A stretch of DNA of 64,000 nucleotides, from positions 620,001 to 684,000 of the forward strand of contig JACJYZ010000004.1 in NCBI GenBank assembly GCA_020635855.1, read 5' to 3'. This stretch comes from Flavobacteriales bacterium. GTDB lineage: Bacteria > Bacteroidota > Bacteroidia > JACJYZ01. Position 1 is the stretch's first letter; the number at the start of each line of letters is the position of its first letter. The position numbers and the translations under genes were made by a program. Below the pieces are notes generated by a model, which was not told the DNA's origin, ran no database searches, and saw only the letters and a list, made by a program, of their open reading frames with translations. This document shows positions 35,914 through 44,980 of this stretch, one piece after another.

Positions 35914-36627
35914 TTATTCCTTTGCCTCCAGTTTCTCGAGTGCCTGGTGGGCAGCGTCAAATTCGGCGGCTTTTTTGGATGTTGCGGTGGCGCTACCCAT
36001 GACCTTTCCGGCCACGATGACCACCACATCAAACAGTTCCTTCCCGTCTTCAGTAACCTGTTTTTTGCTCCTGAATTGCACGGCACATTTTTCCCGTTGG
36101 CTCCATTCCAGTATGCGGCTTTTGGCATTTTTCTTCCAGTTGCCCATTTCTTCGGGGTGGATATATGTGGGTACCAATGCGTGAATAATTCCTTTGCAAG
36201 TTCGCTTATAACCCCTATCGATATAGAGCGCACCGATCAAGGCTTCAAATGCATTACCCGCCATGGAAGTGGATGGAAGATCGGAATCTGTTTCGTGGAT
36301 TAACAATTCATGAATTCCCATTTCCAGTGCGATGCGGTTGAGGTTGTCTCGCTTCACCACCTGCGCCCGAATCTCGGTCAGTTCTCCTTCGGTCTTATCA
36401 GGAAAGATGGTGCACAGGTAGTCTGCAACCACCGCACCCAAGACCGCATCCCCTAAAAACTCAAGCCGTTCATTGCTTTGGGCACCGTTTCCCTGTTGCT
36501 GGCTGAACGATTTATGGGTCAGCGCCTGGTGATACAACGCCAGGTTACGGGGTTTTACGCGGAAAATAGATATAATGAATGTAGTGATAACTTTGGTCCT
36601 GGGGTCTCTATTGGAGAAAAGGACCAA
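35914..36627 (-). CDS. rnc: Ribonuclease III, TTG start
   Basis: Cleaves double-stranded RNA in rRNA processing and regulation. 237 residues: catalytic domain with HQALTHKSF, ERLEFLGDAVLGAVVADYL (RNase III signature) and GNAFEALIGALYIDRGY; C-terminal dsRNA-binding domain ending ATATSKKAAEFDAAHQALEK. The only upstream start is TTG at 36627, 3 nt after the fabF stop; the nearby ATG is out of frame. Translational coupling to fabF is likely. Confidence 0.94.
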   Translation of the reverse strand: MVLFSNRDPRTKVITTFIISIFRVKPRNLALYHQALTHKSFSQQQGNGAQSNERLEFLGDAVLGAVVADYLCTIFPDKTEGELTEIRAQVVKRDNLNRIALEMGIHELLIHETDSDLPSTSMAGNAFEALIGALYIDRGYKRTCKGIIHALVPTYIHPEEMGNWKKNAKSRILEWSQREKCAVQFRSKKQVTEDGKELFDVVVIVAGKVMGSATATSKKAAEFDAAHQALEKLEAKE

Positions 36628-36630
36628 GGT

Positions 36631-37881
36631 TCATTCGAATTTTTTAAAGATCACGGAGGCATTATGTCCTCCGAATCCGAATGTATTACTGAGCGCGGCA
36701 TTGACCTCCCTTTCCTGGGGTTTGTGGAAAGTGAAATTCAGCCTGTTATCAAAGGCCGGGTCGTCGGTGAAGTGGTTGATGGTGGGAGGCACCATGTTGT
36801 TCTTGACCGCCAGGATGGATGCGATGGCTTCAATGGCACCGGCAGCGCCCAACAGGTGTCCGGTCATCGATTTGGTTGAACTGATGTTCAGCTTATACGC
36901 CTGGTCTCCGAAAACTTTTTCAATGGCGGCTACTTCCGCAATGTCTCCAAGAGGTGTGGATGTACCGTGTACGTTGATGTAATCAATCTGATCTGCTTGC
37001 ATACCGGCATCTTCCAGGGCCTGCTTCATCACGTTGCTGGCACCCAAACCTTCGGGGTGCGGTGCAGTGATGTGATGCGCATCTGCCGTCATGCCGGCAC
37101 CAACCAGTTCCGCGTAGATCTTCGCACCCCTTTTCAGGGCATGCTCCCTTTCTTCCAGGATTACACATCCGGCACCTTCACCGAGAACAAATCCGTCGCG
37201 GTCTAAATCAAAGGGGCGGGAAGCTGTTTGCGGACTGTCATTCCTTTCCGAAAGGGCATGCATCGCATTGAATCCGCCTACACCTGCCTCATTGATGGCC
37301 GCTTCGGAACCACCCGCTACAATGGCGATGGATCTGCCGGTACGGATGTATGTGAATGCATCGATCAACGCATTGGTTGAGGATGCACATGCAGACATGG
37401 TGGTGAAATTGGGACCACGGAATCCGTACCGCATGGAGATATGACCCGAAGCGATATCCGCAATCATTTTGGGGATGAAGAAGGGGTTGAACCGAGGTAC
37501 ACGGCCCCCTTCAACAAATCCGATACATTCATGAAGGAAGGTATCAATTCCGCCGATGCCGGATCCCCAGATCACGCCGATGCGGTCCTTGTCGAGACCG
37601 TCGGCGTTCAGACCGGCATCTTCCACTCCCTGTGCGGTGGCCGCCATGGCGTATTGCGAATAGGGGTCCAGGCGCTTCAGTTCCTTCCTGTCCACATAAG
37701 TGAGGGGATCAAATCCCTTCAATTCGCATGCGAACTGCGTACGGAACTTTGATGCGTCGAACCTGGAAATAGGCGCAGCTCCGCTCACCCCATTCAGTAA
37801 ACCGTTCCAGTAATCCGAAACGGTGTTACCAAGAGGCGTGACGGCACCCAGGCCGGTTACCACTACCCGCTTTAACTCCAT
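36631..37881 (-). CDS. fabF: 3-oxoacyl-ACP synthase II
   Basis: Elongates acyl-ACP with malonyl-ACP in type II fatty-acid synthesis. 416 residues. Start VVVTGLGAVTPLGNTV; catalytic Cys165 in TTMSACASSTNALI; the two histidines in YINVHGTSTPLGD and SMTGHLLGAAGAIEA; end NTFGFGGHNASVIFKKFE. Immediately downstream of acpP (21-nt gap). Confidence 0.96.
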   Translation of the reverse strand: MELKRVVVTGLGAVTPLGNTVSDYWNGLLNGVSGAAPISRFDASKFRTQFACELKGFDPLTYVDRKELKRLDPYSQYAMAATAQGVEDAGLNADGLDKDRIGVIWGSGIGGIDTFLHECIGFVEGGRVPRFNPFFIPKMIADIASGHISMRYGFRGPNFTTMSACASSTNALIDAFTYIRTGRSIAIVAGGSEAAINEAGVGGFNAMHALSERNDSPQTASRPFDLDRDGFVLGEGAGCVILEEREHALKRGAKIYAELVGAGMTADAHHITAPHPEGLGASNVMKQALEDAGMQADQIDYINVHGTSTPLGDIAEVAAIEKVFGDQAYKLNISSTKSMTGHLLGAAGAIEAIASILAVKNNMVPPTINHFTDDPAFDNRLNFTFHKPQEREVNAALSNTFGFGGHNASVIFKKFE

Positions 37882-37902
37882 GAAAGGTCCTTTGGGAAAG
37901 GA

Positions 37903-38139
37903 TTATTTTGCGTTCTGCTCGATATAGGAGATTGCCTCTCCAACGGTACCGATCTTCTCAGCCTGATCGTCGGGAATGGCAATGTTGAATTCCTTTTCGA
38001 ATTCCATGATCAGTTCCACCGTATCCAAAGAATCTGCTCCCAGATCGTTGGTGAAGCTTGCTTCCGGTGTCACTTCGTTTTCGTCTACTCCCAGTTTGTC
38101 AACAATGATAGCTTTAACCCTAGATGCTACGTCAGACAT
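37903..38139 (-). CDS. acpP: Acyl carrier protein
   Basis: 78-residue acidic protein; the phosphopantetheine serine is Ser37 in GADSLDTVELIMEF. It carries acyl chains for FabF encoded next door. Start ATG 38139 has a clear Shine-Dalgarno sequence (38145-38152) and an upstream promoter (38179-38209). First gene of acpP-fabF-rnc-IPExxxVDY-pyk. Confidence 0.97.
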   Translation of the reverse strand: MSDVASRVKAIIVDKLGVDENEVTPEASFTNDLGADSLDTVELIMEFEKEFNIAIPDDQAEKIGTVGEAISYIEQNAK

Positions 38140-38144
38140 AGCTA

Positions 38145-38152
38145 CTCCTTTC
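38145..38152 (-). promoter_or_regulatory. Strong Shine-Dalgarno of acpP
   Basis: GAAAGGAG on the reverse strand, ending 5 nt before the acpP ATG. Notable because most genes in this window have no visible Shine-Dalgarno, as is common in Bacteroidota; acpP is usually very highly expressed. Confidence 0.7.
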
Positions 38153-38178
38153 TTTTTTGATTAGTGAAAAACAGGTGC

Positions 38179-38209
38179 AAATAAATGAATTTCTGGATTG
38201 ATTATCAAA
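38179..38209 (-). promoter_or_regulatory. Bacteroidota promoter of the acpP operon
   Basis: Reverse strand TTG (38209-38207), 20-nt spacer, TTTATTTG (38186-38179), one mismatch to TAnnTTTG. Predicted start of transcription about 30 nt before acpP. Confidence 0.6.
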
Positions 38210-38315
38210 AATATTTTCTGACCCTGAAACCCCAATAAAAAAGGGCTTTCACAATATCTTCCTTATCTTTTGGCCATCTTTATCCGCCATATGGCAGAAC
38301 CGTTTTAACAACCAC

Positions 38316-40424
38316 ATGCAAGAAAAAGCAAACCAATTGGAAGATCGCATCCTGGAGGTGTTTCGTTCCGCACCGCATCGCCATTTCAACTACAAGCAAA
38401 TGGCCAAACAGTTGGGACTGATGAAAGCGCCCGATAGGAAAAGGCTGATGGGGTTGATGGAGAAGCTGACTGCAAAAGGTCTGTTGCAGGAAGAAAAGCG
38501 CGGTTCATTTTCACTCAAGCAAAAGCAGCAACGACTGGAAGGGGTGATTCAGATCATCACTTCGGGTGCCGCCTTTGTGATGATTTCAGATTCTTCCCAG
38601 GACATTTTCATCAAACAGCATCACATCGGGTCGGCGATGAACGGTGATACGGTGGAAGTGAAACTGCTGCCCAAAAAATCCGGTAAACGGCCCGAAGGCG
38701 AGGTGGTGAATGTGGTGAAAAGAGCGCGTGAAACGTTTGTGGGAACCATCACGGTCGAAAAAAAATCCGCCTTTCTCATACCGGATCAGGCACGGGGCAT
38801 TCCTGATATCTTCATCCATCCGGACAAGTTGAACGGTGCAAAAGACGGCCAGAAAGCCCTGGTGAAGATCACCGAATGGCCCGACGCCATTCATGGTCCG
38901 GAAGGAGAAGTGACCGAAGTACTCGGCTACCCCGGTGACAAAACCGTTGAACAGCATTCGATCCTAGCAGAGTATGGTTTCCCGCTCGGCTTCGAACCGG
39001 AGGTGGAGAACGAAGCCAATGCCATACCAGATGTAATCACACCCGATGAGATTTCCAAGCGGAGGGATTTCCGCGGGGTCACCACGTTCACCATCGACCC
39101 CGTGGATGCAAAAGACTTCGACGATGCGCTTTCGATTCGACAGCTCGAGGATGGTAAATGGGAAGTGGGCATCCACATCGCCGACGTCTCTCATTATGTG
39201 CGCCCCGACAGCCATCTCGACCATGAAGCTTACCGCAGGGGTACCTCGGTGTACCTGGCCGATGCCGTGGTGCCAATGCTACCCGAACGCCTGTCGAACG
39301 GGATATGCTCGCTCAGACCCAACGAAGAAAAACTCTGTTTCTCTGCCGTATTCACGCTTGACGAAACCGCACGCATCCATGATGCGTGGGTGGGCAGAAC
39401 CGTGATTTTGTCTGACCACCGTTTTACATACGAAGCGGCACAGGAGATCCTGGAAGGAGGGGAAGGCGCCTTTGCATCCGAACTGAAACAACTGGATACG
39501 CTGGCCAAAGTGCTACGCAAGATCCGGTTCTCAAATGGGGCCATCGCATTCCAAAGCATCGAAACACGGTTCCGGTTTGACGACCAGGGCAAGCCCGTGG
39601 AGGTTTACATCAAAGAATCCAAAGACAGCAACCAACTGATCGAAGAATTCATGCTGCTGGCCAACAAGCACGTGGCCGAACATGTAGGCAAAAAACTCCG
39701 GAAGCCCTTTGTGTATCGTACGCATGATTCACCGAAAGCCGAGAAACTGCAGATCTTTTCCAGTTTCATCTCCCGGTTCGGATATAAGATCGAAACCAAC
39801 TCCAACCGCGCATTGTCCAATTCCCTCAACAAGCTGATGCAAGACATCAAGGGAAAAGGGGAGGAGAACATCATTGAACAACTCTCGATCCGGACCATGG
39901 AAAAGGCGATTTACACCACCGAGAACATTGGTCACTACGGACTGGCATTCGCATACTACTCCCATTTTACCAGCCCGATCCGGCGATACCCTGACATCAT
40001 GGTGCACAGATTGCTGGCAGACTACGATGCCGGAAGAAAGTCTCCTGATGTGGAAGGTCTTGAAAGCAAGTGCAAACACGCATCGGAAATGGAGCGCAAG
40101 GCAACCAGCGCCGAAAGGGCTTCGATCAAATACATGCAGGTACACTTCCTGGCAGACAAAGTGGGGCAGTTCTACGAAGGAATCGTATCAGGCGTGACCG
40201 AATGGGGCCTGTTTGTGGAGATCATTGCCAACAAGTGCGAAGGACTGGTGCGCCTGCGTACGATGGATGATGACTACTACGTGTTCGACGAGGATAACTT
40301 TTGCGTGAAAGGCAGTCGCACCGGCAAACAGTACAGACTGGGTGATCGCGTAATGATTGTGGTGAAAAAAGCGGACCTGATCCGAAAACAACTCGATTTC
40401 GAACTGATCCCTTCCGAATATTAA
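38316..40424 (+). CDS. rnr: Ribonuclease R (RNB-family 3'-5' exoribonuclease)
   Basis: Degrades structured RNA from the 3' end. 702 residues: N-terminal helix-turn-helix-like part (NYKQMAKQLGL), cold-shock-type OB folds (IFIKQHHIGSAMNGD; IFIHPDKLNGA), the RNB catalytic domain from about 240 to 570 with the acidic centre DPVDAKDFDDALS and HIADVSHYVRPDS, HFTSPIRRYPDIMVHR, and a C-terminal S1 domain (YEGIVSGVTEWGLFVEI). Divergent from acpP across 176 bp; its 3' end shares a TTAA with the LytTR regulator stop. Confidence 0.95.
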   Translation: MQEKANQLEDRILEVFRSAPHRHFNYKQMAKQLGLMKAPDRKRLMGLMEKLTAKGLLQEEKRGSFSLKQKQQRLEGVIQIITSGAAFVMISDSSQDIFIKQHHIGSAMNGDTVEVKLLPKKSGKRPEGEVVNVVKRARETFVGTITVEKKSAFLIPDQARGIPDIFIHPDKLNGAKDGQKALVKITEWPDAIHGPEGEVTEVLGYPGDKTVEQHSILAEYGFPLGFEPEVENEANAIPDVITPDEISKRRDFRGVTTFTIDPVDAKDFDDALSIRQLEDGKWEVGIHIADVSHYVRPDSHLDHEAYRRGTSVYLADAVVPMLPERLSNGICSLRPNEEKLCFSAVFTLDETARIHDAWVGRTVILSDHRFTYEAAQEILEGGEGAFASELKQLDTLAKVLRKIRFSNGAIAFQSIETRFRFDDQGKPVEVYIKESKDSNQLIEEFMLLANKHVAEHVGKKLRKPFVYRTHDSPKAEKLQIFSSFISRFGYKIETNSNRALSNSLNKLMQDIKGKGEENIIEQLSIRTMEKAIYTTENIGHYGLAFAYYSHFTSPIRRYPDIMVHRLLADYDAGRKSPDVEGLESKCKHASEMERKATSAERASIKYMQVHFLADKVGQFYEGIVSGVTEWGLFVEIIANKCEGLVRLRTMDDDYYVFDEDNFCVKGSRTGKQYRLGDRVMIVVKKADLIRKQLDFELIPSEY

Positions 40425-41170
40425 ATGAAACTCAGGCGGCTCATAAGGTCTTCCTTATAGGAACCACCGATGGGAATCACCTTCTTATCCTGACCGATGA
40501 TCAGGTTGGAGTCTTCAATGACATCAATCTTGTCGATGTTCACGATAAAGGACCGATGCGCCCTGACAAAATTCTTGAGCGGCAACTTTTTCTGGATGTC
40601 CTTCATGGTAGAGTGAATGGTATATCGTTCCGTGACGGTGTTCACCACCACGTAATCCTTCAATGCTTCCACATACAGGATGTCTTCCACTTTCACTCGC
40701 TTCTGCCTGGAGTTGGATTTGATGAAAACGCTGTCGGAAGTAGCATTGCTGATGATAGCTGAATAGATATCACGTTCCTTGCGAACAGTAGAATCAAGCG
40801 AGTATTTGTGCAGCGCAATCTCCACCGTGGTTTTCAAGTCGATTTCTTTGAATGGCTTGATGATGTATCCGAAAGGTTCGGCATGCTTGGCCCTGTTGAT
40901 GGTGCTTTCGTCAGCATAAGCGGTCAGAAAGATCACAGGAATATCCAGCTCCTTCCACATTTGTTTGGCGGCTTCGATGCCATCCATGTCTCCTTTCAAC
41001 ATGATGTCAACAAGCGCCAGATCCGGTTTTTTATCCCGTGCAGATTCCACCGCTTCTTCGCCGGAGGAAACCACGTCGGTTATTTTGTAACCGAGTTTGG
41101 ACAGGCTGTTCTGAATGTCTTTTGCAACGATCTTTTCGTCTTCAACAATTAAAATGGAGGTATGTGCCAT
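40421..41170 (-). CDS. LytTR-family response regulator
   Basis: 249 residues. Receiver domain residues 5-122: acidic pair Asp11-Glu12, phospho-acceptor Asp55 in LALVDIMLKGDMDG, FLTAYAD and FGYIIKPF (conserved Lys). A linker, then a LytTR DNA-binding domain about 150-247 (EDILYVEALKDYVVVNT; NFVRAHRSFIVNIDKID; VIPIGGSYKEDL). Forms a two-component pair with the histidine kinase ending 40 nt upstream. Targets unknown. Confidence 0.92.
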   Translation of the reverse strand: MAHTSILIVEDEKIVAKDIQNSLSKLGYKITDVVSSGEEAVESARDKKPDLALVDIMLKGDMDGIEAAKQMWKELDIPVIFLTAYADESTINRAKHAEPFGYIIKPFKEIDLKTTVEIALHKYSLDSTVRKERDIYSAIISNATSDSVFIKSNSRQKRVKVEDILYVEALKDYVVVNTVTERYTIHSTMKDIQKKLPLKNFVRAHRSFIVNIDKIDVIEDSNLIIGQDKKVIPIGGSYKEDLMSRLSFI

Positions 41171-41210
41171 GGCCGGGTCTATACTAAAATCAACTTCCGC
41201 TTGGGAATCG

Positions 41211-43457
41211 TTAGGAATCGGTTTGTTTCATCTGATGCTGAAATACTATTTTGAATCGGCTGCCCTTTGGGGATGAACTCCAGGTAAGTTTGCCTCCCAA
41301 CTGCTCTACGAGGGCAACGACCAATTGCAAACCAAGGCTTCTTGTCTTCTCTATCTCCAAACCTTTGGGGAGTCCCTTACCGTTGTCTTCTACGGTTAAG
41401 ACTGCCTCATCACCCTGAATTTGCATTTTAATGTCAATCTTGCCACCAGCCTTGCCCTGGAAAGCGTACTTCAATGAATTTGAAAGCAACTCATGGACGA
41501 TCAATCCACAGGGAATGGCGGTGTCCAAATTTAGAAACACATCACCTATCTGTTGGCCTATTTCGATGGAACTACCAACAACTCCATATGAACGAAACAA
41601 ATTATCAGACAAACTTTGTATGTACTCGGCAAAGTTGATGTGCGACAAGTTCTTTGCCTGGTACAGACTTTCGTGGATATAAGCCATCGACTTGATCCTG
41701 TTCTGGCTTTCCCTGAGAATATTCAACGTTTTGGGGTCTTCCACATAGGACGACTGCAGGTTGAGTATGGATGAGATCACCTGCAGGTTGTTTTTCACCC
41801 TGTGGTGTACTTCTCTCAAAAGCACTTCTTTTTCCCTGAGCGATTCCTTGATCTGTTTTTCTGCATGCACCTGCTCAGTGATGTCTTCGAGATACACGGT
41901 AGCAAAATATCCCTTTTCATTTCTCCGAAGTGAACTTTTGTAAGACCAGAAAATCTCCTGGTTTTTTTGGTTCACCACCCGCACGACCCCCCTCGCAAAC
42001 TTTTCCTTCCTCAGTATTTTCAGGTAATCATTGAATTCCTTTCGGTAAACAGAGGCAATAAAAGTTGCCGCTTTTTTTCCGATCAGTTCTTCCGATCCAT
42101 ATCCGATCCATGTTGCTGCCACAGCATTCACCGATCGGATCACGCCTTTCATGTCGTGAGTAAGAATGATAATCTGGCTGTTTTCTACCAGGTCCCTGTA
42201 TTTTTTTTCGCTGGCCCTGAGTTCCTTTTCCTTCCGCTTCTCTTCGGTCACATCCCTGGCGACCGTTACCGAACCGAGTCTGTTTCCTTTGGCATCAAGC
42301 AACATCGACGTACTGATGAAAAGCGGAAATTCTTCTCCGTTTTTTCTTTTTCCCACGATCTCGAATTGTGCGAATTTATTTTTCCGCAGTTCGGTACCGA
42401 CGTGGTTCACGGTGGGTTTCTTAGCCGACAGCAGACTGATATGTTTGCCAAGAATTTCCTTTTCAGAATAGCCGAAGACCTCTTCTGCACGCCTGTTGAA
42501 TTTGGTGATATTGCGGTTTTCATCCAGCGCAACGATGGCATCTGCAGAACTGTTCACCATGTTTTCGATGTAGTTGCGGGAGTCGGCCAGTTCCTGTTCA
42601 ACGCGGATTCTTTCTTCAATCTCACGTTGCAATTCCAGGTTGATCTCTTCCATTTTCTCGGCACGAATGCGTGCCTCTTCCGCCTCTTTCTGTTCAGTGA
42701 TGTTCCTGGAAATACTGATTACATTCTTCATTTTCCCCTTGCTGATGAGATTGGGGATAAGGATGCTCTGGTACCAAAGCAACTTGCCACTGCCATCGGG
42801 CTTCTTGACCGCCGTTTCAAATGACACACTCTTTCCTGTTCTGAAGATTTCCGCCGTATGTTTTTTGGTGGGTTCAACATACGCGGGATCAGTAAAGCTG
42901 TAAGTCTTTTTCCCGATCACCTCTTCACGCCGGAAATGAGGAGAGGGGTTGTGGATGTCCTTGATCACACAATCCTTATCGATGATCAGAAACGTTTCAT
43001 TCAGGTTTTTCAGAATGAGCGTCCAACGGTCTTCTTCCTTCTTCCTGGATTCCGCCTCATGGATGTGTTTGGTGATGTTGCTCATCCGGATCAACCACTG
43101 CCTGTTCTTGGGTTTACCGATGGCGTTCACCACCGTCATTATCCATGTTTTGCCTTTACCAGGCAACTTGAATCCATAGGTAGTTTTGAAAAATTTCTTT
43201 TTATTGACTTCCTGGGTAGCCGATTTAGCGAATTCTTCATTGGCCGATTTACCGATCCTTGGGATGCCTTTGCTGCGGGTTAATTTGGTGAGATCTTTAT
43301 AACCGAACAACCGGATCGCTGCGCCATTGGCATGCCAGACCGCTAATGTTTTAGGGTCCATCAGCAAGAGTGCATCCTCGCAATCTTCAAATGCCAGGTT
43401 CAGCCACAGGTCTTTCTGCCCGGAAGGTGGTAACTTGGATTTCTTACTGGTCTTCAT
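41211..43457 (-). CDS. Multi-PAS sensor histidine kinase, HisKA_2 type
   Basis: 748 residues, no membrane segment, so a soluble sensor. Four PAS modules at about 20-130, 145-258, 290-405 and 415-530 (seen in WHANGAAIRLFGY, FNRRAEEVFGYSEKEILGKH, ATWIGYGSEELIG), with a coiled coil at about 258-295. The HisKA_2 dimerisation domain holds the phospho-His in REVHHRVKNNLQVISSILNL (His552, possibly His551). HATPase domain: LIVHELLSNSLKYAF and LTVEDNGKGLPKG, then SLGLQLVVALVEQLGG. It overlaps the MORN gene by 14 nt and precedes the LytTR regulator by 40 nt. Signal sensed is unknown; no haem or flavin pocket can be identified by eye. Confidence 0.92.
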   Translation of the reverse strand: MKTSKKSKLPPSGQKDLWLNLAFEDCEDALLLMDPKTLAVWHANGAAIRLFGYKDLTKLTRSKGIPRIGKSANEEFAKSATQEVNKKKFFKTTYGFKLPGKGKTWIMTVVNAIGKPKNRQWLIRMSNITKHIHEAESRKKEEDRWTLILKNLNETFLIIDKDCVIKDIHNPSPHFRREEVIGKKTYSFTDPAYVEPTKKHTAEIFRTGKSVSFETAVKKPDGSGKLLWYQSILIPNLISKGKMKNVISISRNITEQKEAEEARIRAEKMEEINLELQREIEERIRVEQELADSRNYIENMVNSSADAIVALDENRNITKFNRRAEEVFGYSEKEILGKHISLLSAKKPTVNHVGTELRKNKFAQFEIVGKRKNGEEFPLFISTSMLLDAKGNRLGSVTVARDVTEEKRKEKELRASEKKYRDLVENSQIIILTHDMKGVIRSVNAVAATWIGYGSEELIGKKAATFIASVYRKEFNDYLKILRKEKFARGVVRVVNQKNQEIFWSYKSSLRRNEKGYFATVYLEDITEQVHAEKQIKESLREKEVLLREVHHRVKNNLQVISSILNLQSSYVEDPKTLNILRESQNRIKSMAYIHESLYQAKNLSHINFAEYIQSLSDNLFRSYGVVGSSIEIGQQIGDVFLNLDTAIPCGLIVHELLSNSLKYAFQGKAGGKIDIKMQIQGDEAVLTVEDNGKGLPKGLEIEKTRSLGLQLVVALVEQLGGKLTWSSSPKGSRFKIVFQHQMKQTDS

Positions 43458-44976
43458 AGGCCGGCGTATCAGGTTTTACCTTTACCCCGTCAAACTTGAC
43501 CTCCGCGCCATTGCGGTACTGTGTGAGCAGCAGTACGGATCCGTCTTCATTGTACTTGATCCATTTTCCTACTTTCTTGCCGTCGCGGTATTTGCCTTCT
43601 TCCTGCAAACGTTTGTTGGGGTAGTATGATTTATGCTTGCCCACGGGAATGCCCAACATGTAGGATCCTACAAACTTGAGTTCACCGTTCTTGTGAAAAT
43701 GTTTCCACTCCCCGTCGCGTTGGCCATCTTTGTAGCTTCCTTCCTCCCGGTACTTTTCGAGTTCATAGAACCAGGGGCCTTCCTTGTAGCCGTCAATATA
43801 ATCACCCTTTGTGATCACCGTACCGCTGTCGCTGTATTCCACGAAGGGGCCGTCTTCCTTGCCCCGCCGGAAGTTTTCCTCCCTCAGCAACTGGCCCGTT
43901 TTATAGTACCATTGCCATTTTTTGTTGGGCTGGCCATCCACATATTCGCCTTCCTGTTCAACTTGTCCGTTCTCATAATAATAGACCCATTTCCCAACTC
44001 TTTTCCCATCCTTGTAGGTGCCCTTGGCTTTCAGGGTTCCATCGGGATAGTTTTCCTCCCATGGTCCTTGTTTGATTCCACCCAGGTCCATGATGCCTTT
44101 TCCAAGCACCACTCCGTCGTTATACAGGGTGGAAGCCGTCACCACTCCGTTTTCATCGAATTCCTGAAAGACCCCGTCCGGCTGGCCTGATTCATTGTAA
44201 GTACCCCTCGCTTTAACGTGTGCGTTTTCATCGTATTCGAGGCGTACATCTTTTGTGGCCAGTTCTTCTGCATCCTTCACTTCCACACCCGCTTCATACT
44301 TTTTGATCTCAATCAGTTTTCCTTTGTTGGTAAAGGTCTTGTAATAACCATGAAGCAAGTCATCCTTGTAATCTGCTTCCCATTTCAGTTCACCGTTCTC
44401 ATAAAAACCCTTCCACTTGCCCTGTTTCCTGCCCTGCTTGTCCTTTCGGTTGATTTTCTCCTGGCGCACCATGAATCCTTTCCGGTATGTCCAAAGGGTG
44501 ATGATGGTGCTGTCTTTGTCAAACTCAAAGCCTGATCCATTTTCCTTGCCATTTTCAAAAGGGATGATTTTCTGGACTTCGCCGGTCTGAAAATAACTGA
44601 TCGTTTCCCCTTCCTTGAGGTCATCCTTGTACATTTCCGACGTGGTTAACCGCCCTTTCGGATCATACATTTTCCGGATTCCACTTTTCTTTCCCAACTC
44701 ATAGGTAACTTCCATCTGGATGCGGCCACTGTCGCTGTAAAACTTCCATACACCATCCAGTTGATGGTTTTTTCTGCTTCCTTCGGATACCAGTTGGCCA
44801 TCCTCGTTGTAGTTTTTCCATACCCCTTCGGGCTGACCGTTCACCATCAAGCCTTCACTGGATACAATGCCATTGGGATGATAAAGCTTGGTATATCCGT
44901 TGGCGCCGCCCTGGGCCTGCACATATGCACAGCACCAAAGGACAAACAACAAGATGATATAAGCCTTCCGGATCAT
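43444..44976 (-). CDS. Exported MORN-repeat protein (YwqK-like)
   Basis: 510 residues with signal peptide (cleavage near VQAQ, about residue 21). The rest is about 18-20 tandem MORN-like units of 21-24 residues (for example GTLKAKGTYKDGKRVGKWVY and GQVEQEGEYVDGQPNKKWQW). Database pipelines often call such proteins 'toxin-antitoxin system YwqK family antitoxin', but nothing here supports a toxin-antitoxin role; export argues against it. Start lies 4 nt after nadA, end overlaps the histidine kinase start by 14 nt, so all four genes are likely one transcript. Confidence 0.82.
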   Translation of the reverse strand: MIRKAYIILLFVLWCCAYVQAQGGANGYTKLYHPNGIVSSEGLMVNGQPEGVWKNYNEDGQLVSEGSRKNHQLDGVWKFYSDSGRIQMEVTYELGKKSGIRKMYDPKGRLTTSEMYKDDLKEGETISYFQTGEVQKIIPFENGKENGSGFEFDKDSTIITLWTYRKGFMVRQEKINRKDKQGRKQGKWKGFYENGELKWEADYKDDLLHGYYKTFTNKGKLIEIKKYEAGVEVKDAEELATKDVRLEYDENAHVKARGTYNESGQPDGVFQEFDENGVVTASTLYNDGVVLGKGIMDLGGIKQGPWEENYPDGTLKAKGTYKDGKRVGKWVYYYENGQVEQEGEYVDGQPNKKWQWYYKTGQLLREENFRRGKEDGPFVEYSDSGTVITKGDYIDGYKEGPWFYELEKYREEGSYKDGQRDGEWKHFHKNGELKFVGSYMLGIPVGKHKSYYPNKRLQEEGKYRDGKKVGKWIKYNEDGSVLLLTQYRNGAEVKFDGVKVKPDTPAYEDQ

Positions 44977-44980
44977 GGGG

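Noticed and set aside
35904..36233. N-terminal extension of the IPExxxVDY protein
   Set aside because: It would overlap rnc in another frame for over 300 nt; the ATG at 35903 gives the normal family length.
43444..44976. Toxin-antitoxin module suggested by YwqK-like MORN repeats
   Set aside because: No toxin gene is adjacent and the protein has a signal peptide; the label comes from family naming only.
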